Source: Anaeramoeba flamelloides (lineage: Eukaryota > Metamonada > Anaeramoebidae). From it: a DNA stretch of 64,000 nt. Of this stretch, positions 23,679-35,760 are shown piece after piece. Below the pieces are notes generated by a model that saw only the letters and a list, made by a program, of their open reading frames with translations, was not told the DNA's origin and searched no databases. The stretch spans positions 17,298,001 through 17,362,000 of the forward strand of contig JANTQA010000047.1 in assembly GCA_027625915.1 (NCBI GenBank), read 5' to 3'. The translations under genes and the position numbers were made by a program. Positions within the stretch are counted from its first letter, which is position 1. Each line of letters begins with the position of its first letter.

Positions 23679-26600
23679 TTAATCAAGAATTTGAGAAATA
23701 TCTTGACTTAATATTTTTTCGGCTTTTCTATATGCATGCACTTTTCTTTCACAATTTTTTCTCTTTCGTGCTATTTCGGGGTTTTCAGCTAACAGGATAT
23801 CAATTTTTTTGGGTTTATATAATTTTTGAATTAAAACATTTTGTAAATTGTCAGCCAATTTATTGACTAATAAATGCATGATTATTTTCGGGATTGTATC
23901 TATTAATTTAATTTTAACAATATCGACATAATTAATCAATAAATCTTTTAACATTCTAATTTCTTGTTTTTCGTATTCTTGGATTGAAAAATCTTGAATG
24001 TTTTTTGGAATTGATAAGTTGTCTCTTTTTGTTGATTGTAGTTGTTGCTGTTGAATTTTTAATTCGTTATAAGAATAAGAATCTAATTGTTCATATTCTC
24101 TTAACATCCCAATAAACATATTTGGGGAAGGGCTTTTTAAAAATGAATTATGATTATTGTTATTTAACCTGTGCTTTAATTGCTGCTGCTGCTGCTGTTT
24201 TTGCCTTTGGTTTTGTTTCTTTTGTAACTTTTGTTGTTGATTAGGGACTTTTTGTTTTTGGAGATCGGTCTGTTTGCTTTGCGTCATTCTTGAAACTAAA
24301 TGAGTTGGCTTTTTAAAGTCTGGGTGGTTTAAATTTATAAATGCCAATTCTGTATCAATTGTTTGATTTACAAAATCAAGACAAGGATTTACTAAGGAAT
24401 TTAAATAATTAATAGATTTCTGGATTATTTTTTCCTTTAATAATTTAAATCTACTGAGTTGATCAACTTTGATTTTGGAAATAATTATTGATTCAAGTTC
24501 ACGAAACACTGATTTCACACAACTTTGCGAAGGCGCCCTGAACTGTTCTAATTTCGTTTTTACTAAAATTTCAAAAGTTTTGTCCGGTATAAAAAGTGTC
24601 TTTTTGGGTCCCTTTGAATTTTTCATTAATAGGATTAATTCCTTTTCCGTTAACCCCTCTAACGGATCAACCTTCTGAATATAATTCGTAAAAATTTCAT
24701 AAAATATATAATTAATCCTTGATCCGCCTTGAAGAAATTTCATATGCTCATCTTCAAAAAGATCAACCCCGTTGATTAAATCAGAATTTTTTTTTGAAAA
24801 TTCAAAAATTAACTTCATTAAGAAGGTGCTATTATTGCCTTCGATTTTTGATTGCTCAAAAGTTTTTAATTCTTCTTCCCACTTGATTCTAAACAGAGTC
24901 ACCTTCTTTCTTATCTCTGGCAAAAAAATTTCCATTCTTTTTGTAAATAATTCTGATAACCGTTTTGATAAATATTTGGTCCCACATCTTTTCGAAATGT
25001 CTTTATAAGACTGATGATTTTGAAAAAATATTTTCTCTAATTTTATTGATTCCTTGACAGATATGTTCTTCTTAATTTGCTTTTGACTTCGGTTGAAAAC
25101 AGGCACATATCCATATTTTAAAGGCAAAACTTTCCCAAATAAAATGTCTCTTGCGTTAGTTCCTTCATCCATTAAATCGATTTTTGTCAAAATTCCTAAG
25201 GTTCTTTCACCCCGTGGATCAATTTCTTTTGCTAATTTATAAGCCCTCGAATTTGCAATGTCGATATTCGCAGGAATGACACATAAAATTAATGATTTTG
25301 GATTTCTTATATATTGAACAACCATTTTATAGATTCTTTCTGGTAAATCTTTTTTTTGATTTAATATTGGATTGTTTGTTAATCCTGGCAAATCAATTAA
25401 TGTTAAATTGACAGTGTCAGGCGAAGAAATCTTTTCGTTTGGATTTTGATTAGGATTAAGTTCCAGTTTAGTTATGGTTATTTGTATTGTTTTAGATAGT
25501 GTTATTTATGGGTTTTAGTTTTTCAAAATAATAAGAATTGAATTTTTAAATCAGAAGGTATTTTTTTTTTGATATTATATTAATAAGTTCAAAAATTGAA
25601 TTTCAAAAGAAAAGAAATCACAGAAATCACAGAAATCACAGAAATCACAGAAACTTAAAACCTTTTCTTTGGGTATTGATTTTAATTTGTTTAAATCCGA
25701 GGTTTTTGTTATTTAAAAAATTGAATATTCACAAAAATGAAATTTTATTTTTTTGAATTTTTTGTTTAATAATTTGGAAAAACATTATTTTTGATCTTTT
25801 TTCTGTTTTATCATTTTTCATGACTAAATTAGCTGGATTTTTTGTCTATTTTTTTTGAGAGGTCTAATTCAGTAAATTGAAAATACAAGACTGGGTGTTA
25901 GAACATTTTAATTTTTAACTGCATTCTACAGAGATTTCAGTTCCCTTAACGAGAAAACCCCAAAGTTTAAATTGTATTTTGGTTTTTAATCCTCTTTTAT
26001 AAACTCTTTTTCAGTTAAAGGGGTCCAATTTTATTGAAGAAATAGAATATATTCTATTAGTTTAATCCAATATTCTTATCAAAATAAAATTGTTGAATTT
26101 TTGAATCAGAATCATTTTTTTTATTTTTGCAAATTTTAGTTTTACTTTTTCAAATTTTTGTTTTTCTTTTTTTTTTTCTAATTTTGTTTTTGATTTCTTT
26201 TTTCTCTAATTTAGTAAATTTTTTTTTTTTTGTTTTGTGCCTTTTTTTTTTTCTTTTATTTTAGAAAGTCAATTCGAAAAAAAAAATGTTTGAAATTCGA
26301 AAATAACATGAAGAAAAATGAGGCTATGTAATTTCTTTTAAAATGAATACATTTACAATTAAAAAATCTTATTGTCAACAATTTTAATTTTCTTAAAGAA
26401 ATTGGGAAATTTTGCATCGACATTCCAATGAAAGGTGGCAAAATTTTTTTTGAAAATTTATGGTTTGTTCAGGTATTTCTTTTATGAATATCAATTCTAA
26501 TATGAAATGTTTATTATTTCTCTTATTTCCAAACAATCGTATGTTGGTTGATTCTTTAAAAACAATTGAATTTTTTATTTTAGGCTGGTACCTTTGGGTG

Positions 26601-29600
26601 TAATGAAGTTTATTAATTATTAAGTTTTGTCTAAAATTATTTAGATTTAGTTCTAATAATTTTAAATTTCTAATTTCCCAATTAATATTTTTGTCTATTT
26701 TTTTTTGGAAACTTTAATTTGTCTGGAATAGGTTCCAAAAACCAAGAATTCATAATTTCTTTTTGAGTTTATATCTTCTTTTATAAATTGAAATTCCGAC
26801 TTGGTCTTTTTTTGATTCAGTTTTATAGATTATATTAGGGGATATGTATTGATTTTTAGAAATTTTCGGACTTGTTTATTGACAAAATATTTTTGATTTA
26901 TATGAAATATAACCAATCCGTATAAAGTAATTTACGGACACAATCGATTTAAGCATTTGTAATTTTACTACATTCGCTAATTTTTGTTGGTTAAAAATCA
27001 TTTTTATTTTTTTGAAATTATCTTTTACTTTTTAAAAGTTTTTTTTTAAATGCTTTTCTTTTTCTAGCCAGTATATATAAATTGTTGTGAATTTAAAATT
27101 TGAACTGAAAGATGTGTAAGTTTTGAAGTATAGAAATTGGGAACTTTGAGAGATCTCAAATATTTATATTTTTTCGAATGATGACTTGTACAAAAAAAAT
27201 CGTACAAAATCATTACTTTGCAAAATATAAAGGATTACAAGATATTTCCAAATAAGCTGAAAAAAATTTATTTTAAAATATCTTTATTAAGGCTTTAGTC
27301 ACTTACTGTGGATTTACTCCATACCCAAGTAGTGGCTTGGAATTAAAAGGGGTATTATGAAATTGTACTTCTTTTGATTAGCAATATTCAATTTTTTTTT
27401 AAAAAAAAGAAATGCATAGGATCCTCCTTAACTAAAAATATATTCAAAAAATAAAGTTCTAATAAGATTTTCGTTTTCTAAAAATCTAATTTTAAAAAAA
27501 GAAATCAATTGTTTCTTATTTTATATTTCCAAATACCCAAATTTCTTCAATTTAAAATAAATTGTTTTCTTAAAGTGTAAAATTAATTCAATTCGATTTA
27601 ATCTAATTTGTGGTTATTTTATAACCCTCTAAATTTGACAGAGTAAGGATTTTGTAACATTCTTGAGAAAAAAATAACTCATTTGTGAAATGAAAAAAAT
27701 GAAAAAAAAAAACTCATCTAAATCTCAGAAAGTACTAAAGACCACACTTCGAAATCAACATAGTTGTTTTCAAAATTATATATTCAAATCGATTCAAATT
27801 GAAAATTGAATGTCGCTCTTTGGGGCTTTTTTCTAAAAATGTCCTTGTTTTATTTGTTGATTTTTTGAGATCGATTGTACACCACAGGTTGATTAGTTTT
27901 TGATTGTTATTAGTTCACTGTTAAAAATTACGAATTTTTTTTTTTCCCTAATAGCTTGACCCTTAAACTTTTTTCTAATATTACTATTTGTGGATGTTTT
28001 AAAAAATTGAGTAATCAAACTTTTATAATTGAGACTTCAAAGTGTTTAATTCACCCTTTTTAAATAGTTTGAATAACATTTTAGAAAACATTTAGTACGC
28101 ACTTTTTAAAAACGCTATTTAAATATCCAAAATGATTAATTCATCATTCATTAATTCTTCATAATAATTCAATTTGTTTATTTGTAAAAACATTAACTTT
28201 AATTAAAGTTATCAAAGTTTATGATCTCAATTTGAGATGAAATTTTTTAAGGTATGAAAATTGGTTATTTTTTTTTTCTTTTTGATTGACAAAAATCATT
28301 CTTTTTCAAAAGGGGCTTAACCTTGATAAAATTTCAAACAGAAAGGAAAAAATTATAAAAACTTTTTTTTGTTTAAAAAATTATTTAGGTTATTTGAATA
28401 TTACTTGTTTTTTTATTGAAATTGGTCGTGCAATTGTTTTGTATACAAAAAAAGTGCTATATTTTTTTTTCATTTTTTGGAAATGTTTTTGTGAACATAC
28501 TTTGAAATACAGATAATAGATACTGATTCAGTTATTATTAATATTCCTCTTAATTTTATATTACCAATTTGTGAATCGAAATACTCCAAAGAAAATATTA
28601 TTTGAAATATAAAAAAAATGCCACATTTTTTTGAAAATACCTTAGAACAGTCAAGATTGAAATGAATTGAATTAAATCAATAAGAACACAATTTATTTTA
28701 AAATTGAAGAAATTTAGGTATTTGGAAATATAAAATAAGAAACAATTGATTTCTTTTTTTAAAATTAGATTTTTAGAAAACGAGAATCTTATTAGAACTT
28801 TTGGATTTTTTTTGACTTTTCATTTGGGAATCCTTTGAATTTTCTTTTTAAATTGTTTGGAATTTTTGTTATTTTTGTTATTTAGATCATCTAGATCTGC
28901 TAAAGACTTTTTTTTGTTAATTGAATTTTTTACCAATGGATCATATGAATTTTTTTTTAATGAAATTTTTCTCCATGAGATCCTCTTGAATTTTTTTTTT
29001 TGTTATTTCATTTTTGACCAATCAAAAGAAGGACAATTCCACAATTCTGTTTTTTAAAAACCACCCATTGAATATGAAGGGAATTCTAAGGTCAGTGGAT
29101 AGAGCCTTAAAATGTTAAATACTAGGATTAAATTCAAATTCTTTTTTATTTATTTTGATCCTTGATTTGAAGTTGGATATTAATAACAAGTAGAAGTGGA
29201 CTTTTTTGGTTTCTAGCAGAAACAAAATTCTTTTGTTATGTGTGACACAAGTCCAAGGTGTTTTCAATTTGGTCGATTTTGTATCTTTTTTGAGAAATTA
29301 AATTTTTATGTGGAATTCACAACAAAAAAGAGTATTAAACGTAACCACTACCATCAAGAATAATGACAAGGTTGAATGGACTTGCTATTTTCTTTCTTGA
29401 AAATTGCTTTATTTTTATTTTCCAAAAGAAACTAGGAAAAAGGATAACAGAAAAGAAACAAAAAATATTTACCGATAATCTTATTGGTTTTGAAGATATT
29501 TCTTTTCCTTTTGCAATACGATCAGTTTCATCTTGTATTTCTTGTCGAATTTTCTCAAAATTATAATACTTTTTGCCTTTTTTATGTAAAAACTCACCCC

Positions 29601-29906
29601 AAGGTTGTTCTTGCCTTTTTTTTTTTTTTCTTTTTCTTTGTTAATCTCGTTTCTTTTTGAGGAACTTGATTTTTTTTTTTCTTTTTTATAAGTTTGAATC
29701 TTATTAAGCTGCAAAATTAATGGCCTTCGTGTTACAATATTATTTCCTCGTGGGAGGAAATCCATTTTGACAATAGACTCCAAGACAGAACTTTTACCAG
29801 ATGATTGCTCACCAACAACAACAATTTGTGGTAATTCAAACGTTGTTATCTTTGTTTGTGCAAGAATGTCTTGAATTTTGTTTACAACAACATTTAAATT
29901 GTTCAT
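23679..29906 (-). CDS. dynamin-related GTPase of Drp1/Vps1 class, two exons with a 4.0-kb intron
   Basis: Exon 1 is 29906-29473 and exon 2 is 25430-23679, giving about 728 residues. G1 is GEQSSGKSS at 32-40, Thr59 serves as G2, G3 is DLPG at 158-161, G4 TKID at 227-230, G5 NRSQ at 258-261. The stalk follows, then a Gln-rich insert B (about 533-578) and a C-terminal GED (about 633-723) reading [19 protein letters not shown], close to human DNM1L. There is no PH or proline-rich domain. The splice [21 protein letters not shown] aligns without gap to dynamin. Family role: GTP-driven membrane scission, in mitochondrial-type organelle, peroxisome or vacuolar division. The frame of exon 1 changes once within a 14-A run (29616-29629, a Lys/Glu-rich loop); one more A restores it, so a homopolymer miscount is likely. 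The ATG follows the family N terminus; the open frame upstream has no ATG. Confidence 0.93.
25616..25653. repeat. 9-bp tandem repeat
   Basis: Four copies of TCACAGAAA in a row inside the dynamin intron. A minisatellite of no evident function. Confidence 0.85.
27460..28805. mobile_element. element with about 140-base inverted ends (K)
   Basis: The left end AAGTTCTAATAAGATT and following GTTTTCTAAAAATCTAATTT, AAAGAAATCAATTGTTTCTT, TTATATTTCCAAATACC and ATTTCTTCAATTT are repeated in inverted order at about 28665-28803. The 1.05-kb middle has no recognisable ORF, so this looks like a non-autonomous DNA transposon in the dynamin intron. The target-site duplication is not clear. Confidence 0.68.
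28830..29150. repeat. T-rich tandem unit with tRNA-like end (possible SINE relic)
   Basis: Repeated units with TTTTTTGTTATTT and GAGATCCTCTTGAATTT precede GTCAGTGGATAGAGCCTTAA, which looks like a tRNA D-arm with A box, and a worn B-box-like ATTCAAATTC about 30 bases on. A similar arrangement of units occurs at about 48780-49020 and there ends in a 26-base A run. The tRNA part does not fold into a full cloverleaf by eye. Confidence 0.35.
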
Positions 29907-32326
29907 CGATCTTTTAATAATTCTCAAAAACTGTAATGTTAAAAAATGATTCTTATTTTCGTTAGAAAATTCTTATGAAAAGAAGTTAAAACAATTGCAT
30001 TCATCAAACAAACCCTAAATTCGTATTTTTAACTCATTGAGCACAATAGTTAAGGTACTTTTAACATAGTTTTGAATTTGAAACTTTGAAAAATATAAAT
30101 TGGTCAGTACCTCGATTTCTTCTTGTAAAGTCCTTTTGGTTTACCCATGAAATCTTTGTAAACATTTCATCCACATATGACAAATTCTTTTCTCATATAA
30201 TACCTCTTTTTCAATTATTTCAATTTTTTTTTTAACTTTTCATTAATTATTCCTAGTGTTTACCGTATTAAGAAATAGCAGAGATTGGCACCCTGCCTTA
30301 TTAATTTGAAGTTATAAATTATTTGTTTAAAGTGTTATAAGCAATTTTGTTAATTATGAACAATTATTCTCAAATTATTTTTAACGAAATAGTTATAAAA
30401 TCTAATGTGTTTTTTAACATCTTTAGTAACTCTCTTTTTACTGAATTGTTCAAAGAGATCAGTTTTTTCAACGATTTTTTGAGAAATCAACTATTTTTAT
30501 CTAAATTTAATTTTTAACGAGTTAGTATCATTTTACCATTTTGTAAACATTTTAATGGTAAGAATCTGACTGATAAAAGATTTTTTGAGTGACATGAGAT
30601 ATTGAAACATTGAAAACAAAATATCATTCTCTATTCTGTTTGTGAAAAGAAATAAAATAAATTCAAATATAAATCTTTAATTTTTTATTTTTTTGAACAT
30701 TTTTTTTTTGATTTAATTTTTGGTTTATTAAATTCTATTTTCGATCGAGAAATGTGTTACCAAGTATGAGTGAAATTAGTCATAGAATAAACCAAAAAAA
30801 AATATAGGTGGGAGAAGGTGTATATTTTGAACCAATTTAAATCTTTTTAGAAGACCAAACATAAAATATCACCGTTCCTAATAAATTTGTTAAAATCAAG
30901 AATAAAAAAAAAAAAGTTAAATCAAAGTCTATTTCGTTGATTTATAATCATGATCTTTTTAGTTAATATGAACCCAAACAAATCATTGCCTGGGAATTCT
31001 CGCCCGATTACTATTTACTATTATTTTACGGAACATTTTTCACATATAGATTTTTAGAATCCATTTTCCTAATATTTTTATCAAACAAAGCCAAAACAAA
31101 ATAAACTATTTCAAAGATTAAAAAATAAGGTCAATTCATCAAAATCAAAAAAAACTACAAAAGACTCAATGCAAAAGAAAAGGAAAAATTGAGAGTAAAT
31201 TTCAAATCAGAATTATTTTTACTTTTTAATTTTTTGGAAAATTTATAATTATAAAATCAAAAGAATCCACCCAATCTTTATTTCTCGAGAGAAAAATTCA
31301 AAAAAAAAAATGTCCTATTTATTGAAACCAATCAAGAATTAGATGAATTTAATGAAAATAGGTTCTTTAAATTCATTTTGGAAATTCTTTAAAAAGAAAT
31401 AGGAATGAAGTTGTTTTGTTAATCAAAAATTTTCCAAAAAAAAGTTTTTTCATGAAGAATTAAAATATGTAAAGAAGAATTTGTCTATCAAATTGTTTCA
31501 GAAAAGATCAAGAAATCAATAATTTTTATTTTTTCTTGATCACATTTTTTCATTTTTTTAATTGGTTTGAAAATATATAATACTAGGATATATTCCACTC
31601 TAATATTTATTAAAATATGGATGTATTTGATTTTAGAAATGAATTGTATTATTCAGTTTTGTCAAAACTGTGGCAATTGGAATAACAAAATATAACTAAT
31701 ATCTTTTGGGAGTAGTAACCATAAAGTTATTTTTTTTACTTTTTATAATAAGAAGATTTTTATACAAAATTTTTTACTTGGGTTGTTCGCATTTGATTTT
31801 TAGTAGACAAAGTACTTTTTGAAAAAAAAATTATTCAATTAATTTTTTTGTCATAAGAATTATAATTCTAATATAGAATGTTAAGTTGATTTGTTTTATC
31901 TACTTTTGTAAAAATCAAAATATTTACCTTTTATTTTGATCTTTCAATATTCTAGAGTGTCATTTTTATTTTTTATAAGAAAAAAATAATCAATTGTTTA
32001 AAAGAATACACTTTAAATATTCAAAATCTAAAAAAACTCTTACTAAATAATCAATGTTGTTTTTTGATCCAATTTCAAATCTTTAAAAAAGAAAAAGTGT
32101 TATCTTTAGACACAAGACCCTTTCTCAAATTGAACTTTATCAAAGAATTAAAAAAAGAATATGATAGGCTTAAAAAAAAAATAGAAAAAAAAAGAGATCT
32201 TAAACATTCTTCTGATCTATCATTTCATATTAAACTTTTATGTTAAATATTTTGAATTTAAACTGTCGTTTTTAAAAAAATTTCATCCCAAGTGATTATT
32301 TTTACAAACAGATTTAATGATATAAT
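29907..32326. other. intergenic, no gene seen
   Basis: AT-rich spacer upstream of the dynamin start. No ORF with family resemblance, no clear repeat boundary and no RNA gene were found. Confidence 0.5.
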
Positions 32327-32613
32327 CCCCATTCCAAAAATTTGTTCACTTCCAAAAACAAAAATAGGAAAACAAAAAATCAATTTATTATATTTTTCCA
32401 AATGTAATAAAAACTACATTTAAGTTACTAAGTTTTAATAGTTTTATAATCAATCACTATTATCCAAATAAAAAAAAAAAAAAAAAAAAAAATAAATAAA
32501 AAAAAAAAGGGTGTGTGTCCACAATGATGAAACCAGTAGAACAAAAATGCATTGGTAAATTAGTGGAAATTGAAATTCAGGCCGGGGATAGTTTCTATTT
32601 GGTAATTACAATG

Positions 32614-32655
<42 letters not shown>

Positions 32656-33020
32656 GATATTTTGATTATTTTTCTTCTTCTCTTTTTTTGAATTTCAGAA
32701 ATTTTCTATAATTACTTCTTTCTCTAAATAATAATAATAATAAATTTGTTGAAATTTCACAAACAATTGCTTATCGATCAAATTATAAAATACCATTTGT
32801 TAAATTTTCTGTTATTTTTCGATTTATAAAACTCAACACTGACCTTCTATCAGCCATCAAAAAAAAACTCTAGATCTAAAAAAACTTATTAGGTAACTGG
32901 AAAAAAGAAAATGAAAGTAAAACAAAAAAGAAAAAAAATGAAATAGTTTGTAGAATCAAGATTATTCCCAAATTTACTATAAAGTGGGGTCTATATTATT
33001 CTTTCAACTGTTTAAAGCGT
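32327..33020 (+). mobile_element. MITE family E, copy E3 with an internal insertion
   Basis: Left end CCCCATTCCAAAAATTTG, right part TTTCAACTGTTTAAAGCG; the right tip is missing. The middle follows E1 (CATTGGTAAATT, TTGTTGAAATTT, ACCTTCTATCAGCCATC). It is interrupted at about 32585-32750 by a TA microsatellite and a TTCTTCTTCTC block also seen near 21950, and by a long A run near 32470. Confidence 0.65.
32615..32652. repeat. TA microsatellite
   Basis: About 36 bases of alternating A and T, within the interruption of element E3. Others lie at about 21173-21198, 39942-39956 and 62299-62320. Confidence 0.85.
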
Positions 33021-33078
33021 TTTGTTTTTTTTTTTTTTGAATTTCTTTTATAATGTTTTAATAATCTAGTTTATCCTA

Positions 33079-33273
33079 AAGTCAGTTCCACTTTTAAGTA
33101 ACAAACTTCAACGAAACATAAGGCACAATAAAAATCTCAAATTAAGACAAAAAATTTGGAATTTTTTATTTTACAATTTATTTTACTAGAATCTGACTTT
33201 TGTGCCTTAATTTGAGATTTTTATTGTGCCTTAAATTTCGTTGCAGTTTGTGCCTTAAAAGTGGAACTGACTG
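33079..33273. mobile_element. TA-flanked MITE family M, copy M1
   Basis: 195 bases, almost a complete palindrome. Left AAGTCAGTTCCACTTTTAAG, right CTTAAAAGTGGAACTGACTG, with TA on each side. Inner arms carry AAGGCACAATAAAAATCTCA. CAGT-type ends and a TA target are typical of Tc1/mariner MITEs. Confidence 0.85.
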
Positions 33274-33744
33274 TATATATTTCTATTGTTAGTTAATCCT
33301 AATGAGAATCAGATGATATTCAAGATATATTCATTCTCAATTTTTGATAATTATTGTATATGTAAATATCAAATTTACCCACCAACCAAACCAAAACCTA
33401 AATAAAAAAAAATCATAATCGGATCATAAATTTCATTTCTTTATGATAATTTATTTTTAAAAAATGATTGTTTTTTTGAAGATCCATATTTTTATCTAAA
33501 TTTTTATTTTTAAAATTCTCTGATTTATTGTGTATATTGTTGATATTAACGCTAAATTTTTTTTATAAACTTCTATTCATTGAAAAAAAGTAGTTTTTTG
33601 CGCTAAAAAATTTTAAATCACTTGGAAAATGATTTTTTAATTATATTCTACTTTTAGAGATTTACTTGAATTGAAAATAATGAATAATTTACAAAAATAC
33701 TTTACTCAATTAATAAAATTAAAAGCACTGTAAAAAAAATAATT

Positions 33745-35200
33745 AATATTTTTTTTTATTGTAATTTAAGGGAGGAGTTTAGAATTCCTCTTGTTTGCCC
33801 TAATTCCTAAACTTGAATTTAGAAATCGTAGAATAGATTCAAACATAGTCTTATTATCTACTAAAGCTAATAATGATATTGAATCTTGTTTATTAATAAT
33901 ATTATAAATATTATTATTATTTAAAATAAGTGAAAAATTGTTTTTTTCTAATTCAGAAATCCAGATTTTACGATTATTTTCATAGGTTGGGCAGTTCCAG
34001 AGAAAATGATCCAAATCTTCAATGATATCCAAATCTTTATTTATTTTACACAATTGACAAAATTGTGATTTATTTTTGTTCATTAAATAAGAATATCTAT
34101 TAAGATAATTTGAATAATTTCTTAACTTTAGAATAGAAGCTGAACCCTTCCATATTTAATATATTTTTTGCTGTTTGTTAATATTTCCCTGCATCAAAAT
34201 TATTTTCAAATAATTTTGTACGTTCCAACTTGGACTATTTTTTAATTGATTAATTCTGTAAACTTCGAGTTCAGATTCTAATTCTTTTAAATTTCGAGCT
34301 TTCCAATTAATGTTTTCTGTTTCTTTTTCTCTGAAGTGGAGAAGATTTATTAATTTATCAAATCCCAAAATTTTTAATTTTTGAATTAATTTGAATTTTC
34401 TTTTGTAAATTGTGATTCTTGCCAAATCAATTTTTGCTTCAGTTTTATAGATAAGTCTTGGGGAATATGGGTTTATTAATAGCGATTCTGTGAGTTTCTT
34501 ACAGTCAGTTTCACTTTTAAAGCACAAACTTTCAACGAAATTTAAGGCACAAAAAAATTTCAAATTATGGCACAAGATTTCGAATTTTAATTTTTACAAT
34601 TTATTTTTACTAGAATCTGAATTTTGTGCTTTAATTTGGGATTTTTATTGTGCCTTAAATTTCGTTGAAAGTTTGTGCCTTAAAAGTGAAACTGACTGTA
34701 TTAATCCAAATATCAATTTTTTTGAAATAAGATTCTGTACAAATATCTCCAACCCATATAATAGTTGACTATGTAAAACGGCTTTAAAGAATTGAATTTT
34801 TAACCCATTAGAAAAATTCCTTTCTTTAAAAATATGGAGGACTTTTTCAAAATTATTATTGACCTTTTCAAAGTTAAATTTTAAATGATTTTTTTGTCTA
34901 ACCAAATACCAAGATATAAAATTTCTTTTGGTATTAGGGTTTTTTTGTTTTATCATCATTTTGATTCATTCCAAAATCTTTTATTATTTTATATATTTTT
35001 TGTTATTGATAATTTATTTCAATCATTGATCCTTTCATTATTAATATCAAATCATCAGCAAACATCTGAACGTGTATTGCGAGTGGATTGATTTTTTCTA
35101 AAAGAAAATGAGAAATAAAACCAAAAATAATTAATATTAAATAGACCTGTTCTATGTTTTCCGGAGTTCATAAAAGAGGGAGAAAAATGTGAGATTCTAC
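33745..35200 (-). mobile_element. degraded non-LTR retrotransposon (LINE), 3' half
   Basis: Three minus-strand frames make up one decayed element. The reverse-transcriptase active-site box FADD (in HVQMFADDLILIMKGS) lies at 35062-35051. Downstream are a thumb-like part (FFKAVLHSQLLYGLEIF, about 34800) and a C-terminal region ending in a Cys/His motif CQLCKINKD...DHFLWNCP (about 34060-33990), as in many LINE ORF2 ends. The endonuclease and most of the RT are absent: it is 5'-truncated next to hairpin array A4. Several stops and frame changes plus nested MITE M2 show it is dead. The 3' flank is A-rich. Confidence 0.82.
34502..34698. mobile_element. TA-flanked MITE family M, copy M2, inside the LINE
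   Basis: 197 bases, left CAGTCAGTTTCACTTTT, right AAAAGTGAAACTGACTG, TA on both sides (34500-34501 and 34699-34700). It separates two halves of the LINE coding region, so it moved after the LINE inserted. Short ORFs that run into it owe their ends to MITE sequence. Confidence 0.9.
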
Positions 35201-35214
35201 TCGATATTTGAAAC

Positions 35215-35760
35215 GCCGAATAATCTTTAGAAAGTGTCTGTATAGTGCCGTTAAGTGTAAGCCAAATTTGAAAAATAGGGGCAGATTTTTCATCAGAAAA
35301 AAAATTGTTTAATTGTTTTTTTTATTGAATAATAATGTATTTTACGAAAGTATTTAGAGATAATAACCAATATAGATTAATAAATAAAAATATAGCGTTA
35401 TAATTTTAATTTTTGAAAGACAAATGGAAAAAGAAAAAATAATAAAAATAAGTTTGCCCCTAATTTTGAAATTTAGCTTATATGTTTTCTTGAAGTTTTC
35501 TGTTTTATCTGTGAAATCCATTGATTGTATAAATAAACAGAAAACAAGAACCGCAATTTACAGATTTTCCCGGATTCAACAGAATTACTTAAAATCTTTT
35601 ATTTTTACTCAATTTCTTTTATATTTCCAAAAAGATACATGAAATTGTCCTAGGTTTTTTTTTTATTTTAGAAATAACCTGAAAATTTAAATCAATTTTC
35701 TGTTTATTTCAAAAATTAAAAAAAAACTAATGGAAAAATCAAAAAATTTGATTTTTTTCA
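35215..35760. repeat. multi-hairpin array, copy A4
   Basis: Inverted linker at about 35226-35252 (TAGTGCCGTTAAGTGTAAG), then after a spacer H3 (GTTTTCTTGAAGTTTTCTG against CAGAAAACAAGAA, about 35480-35552), H2 (CAGATTTTCCCGGATTCAAC) and H1 (AGGTTTTTTTTTTATTTTAG against ATTTCAAAAATTAAAAA). Same three modules as the other copies. Confidence 0.7.

Larger units (their letters stand above)
25431..29472 (-). other. giant intron of the dynamin gene (4042 nt)
   Basis: Donor TCG-GTAAAT and acceptor GAAAAG on the minus strand, phase 0. It splits the GTPase domain between G2 and G3. Contents: a 9-bp tandem repeat, a pyrimidine-rich repeat shared with the WDR11 intron, an inverted-repeat element (27460-28805) and a worn tRNA-like or SINE-like piece near 29.1 kb. 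No gene is seen inside it on either strand. Confidence 0.88.

Noticed and set aside
25616-25653. CRISPR-like repeat
   Set aside because: Units are 9 bases, directly adjacent, with no spacers, in a eukaryotic intron.
34490-34768. Plus-strand 92-codon frame over the LINE
   Set aside because: It is the antisense of the LINE plus MITE M2; its similarity to neighbouring frames comes from the palindromic MITE.
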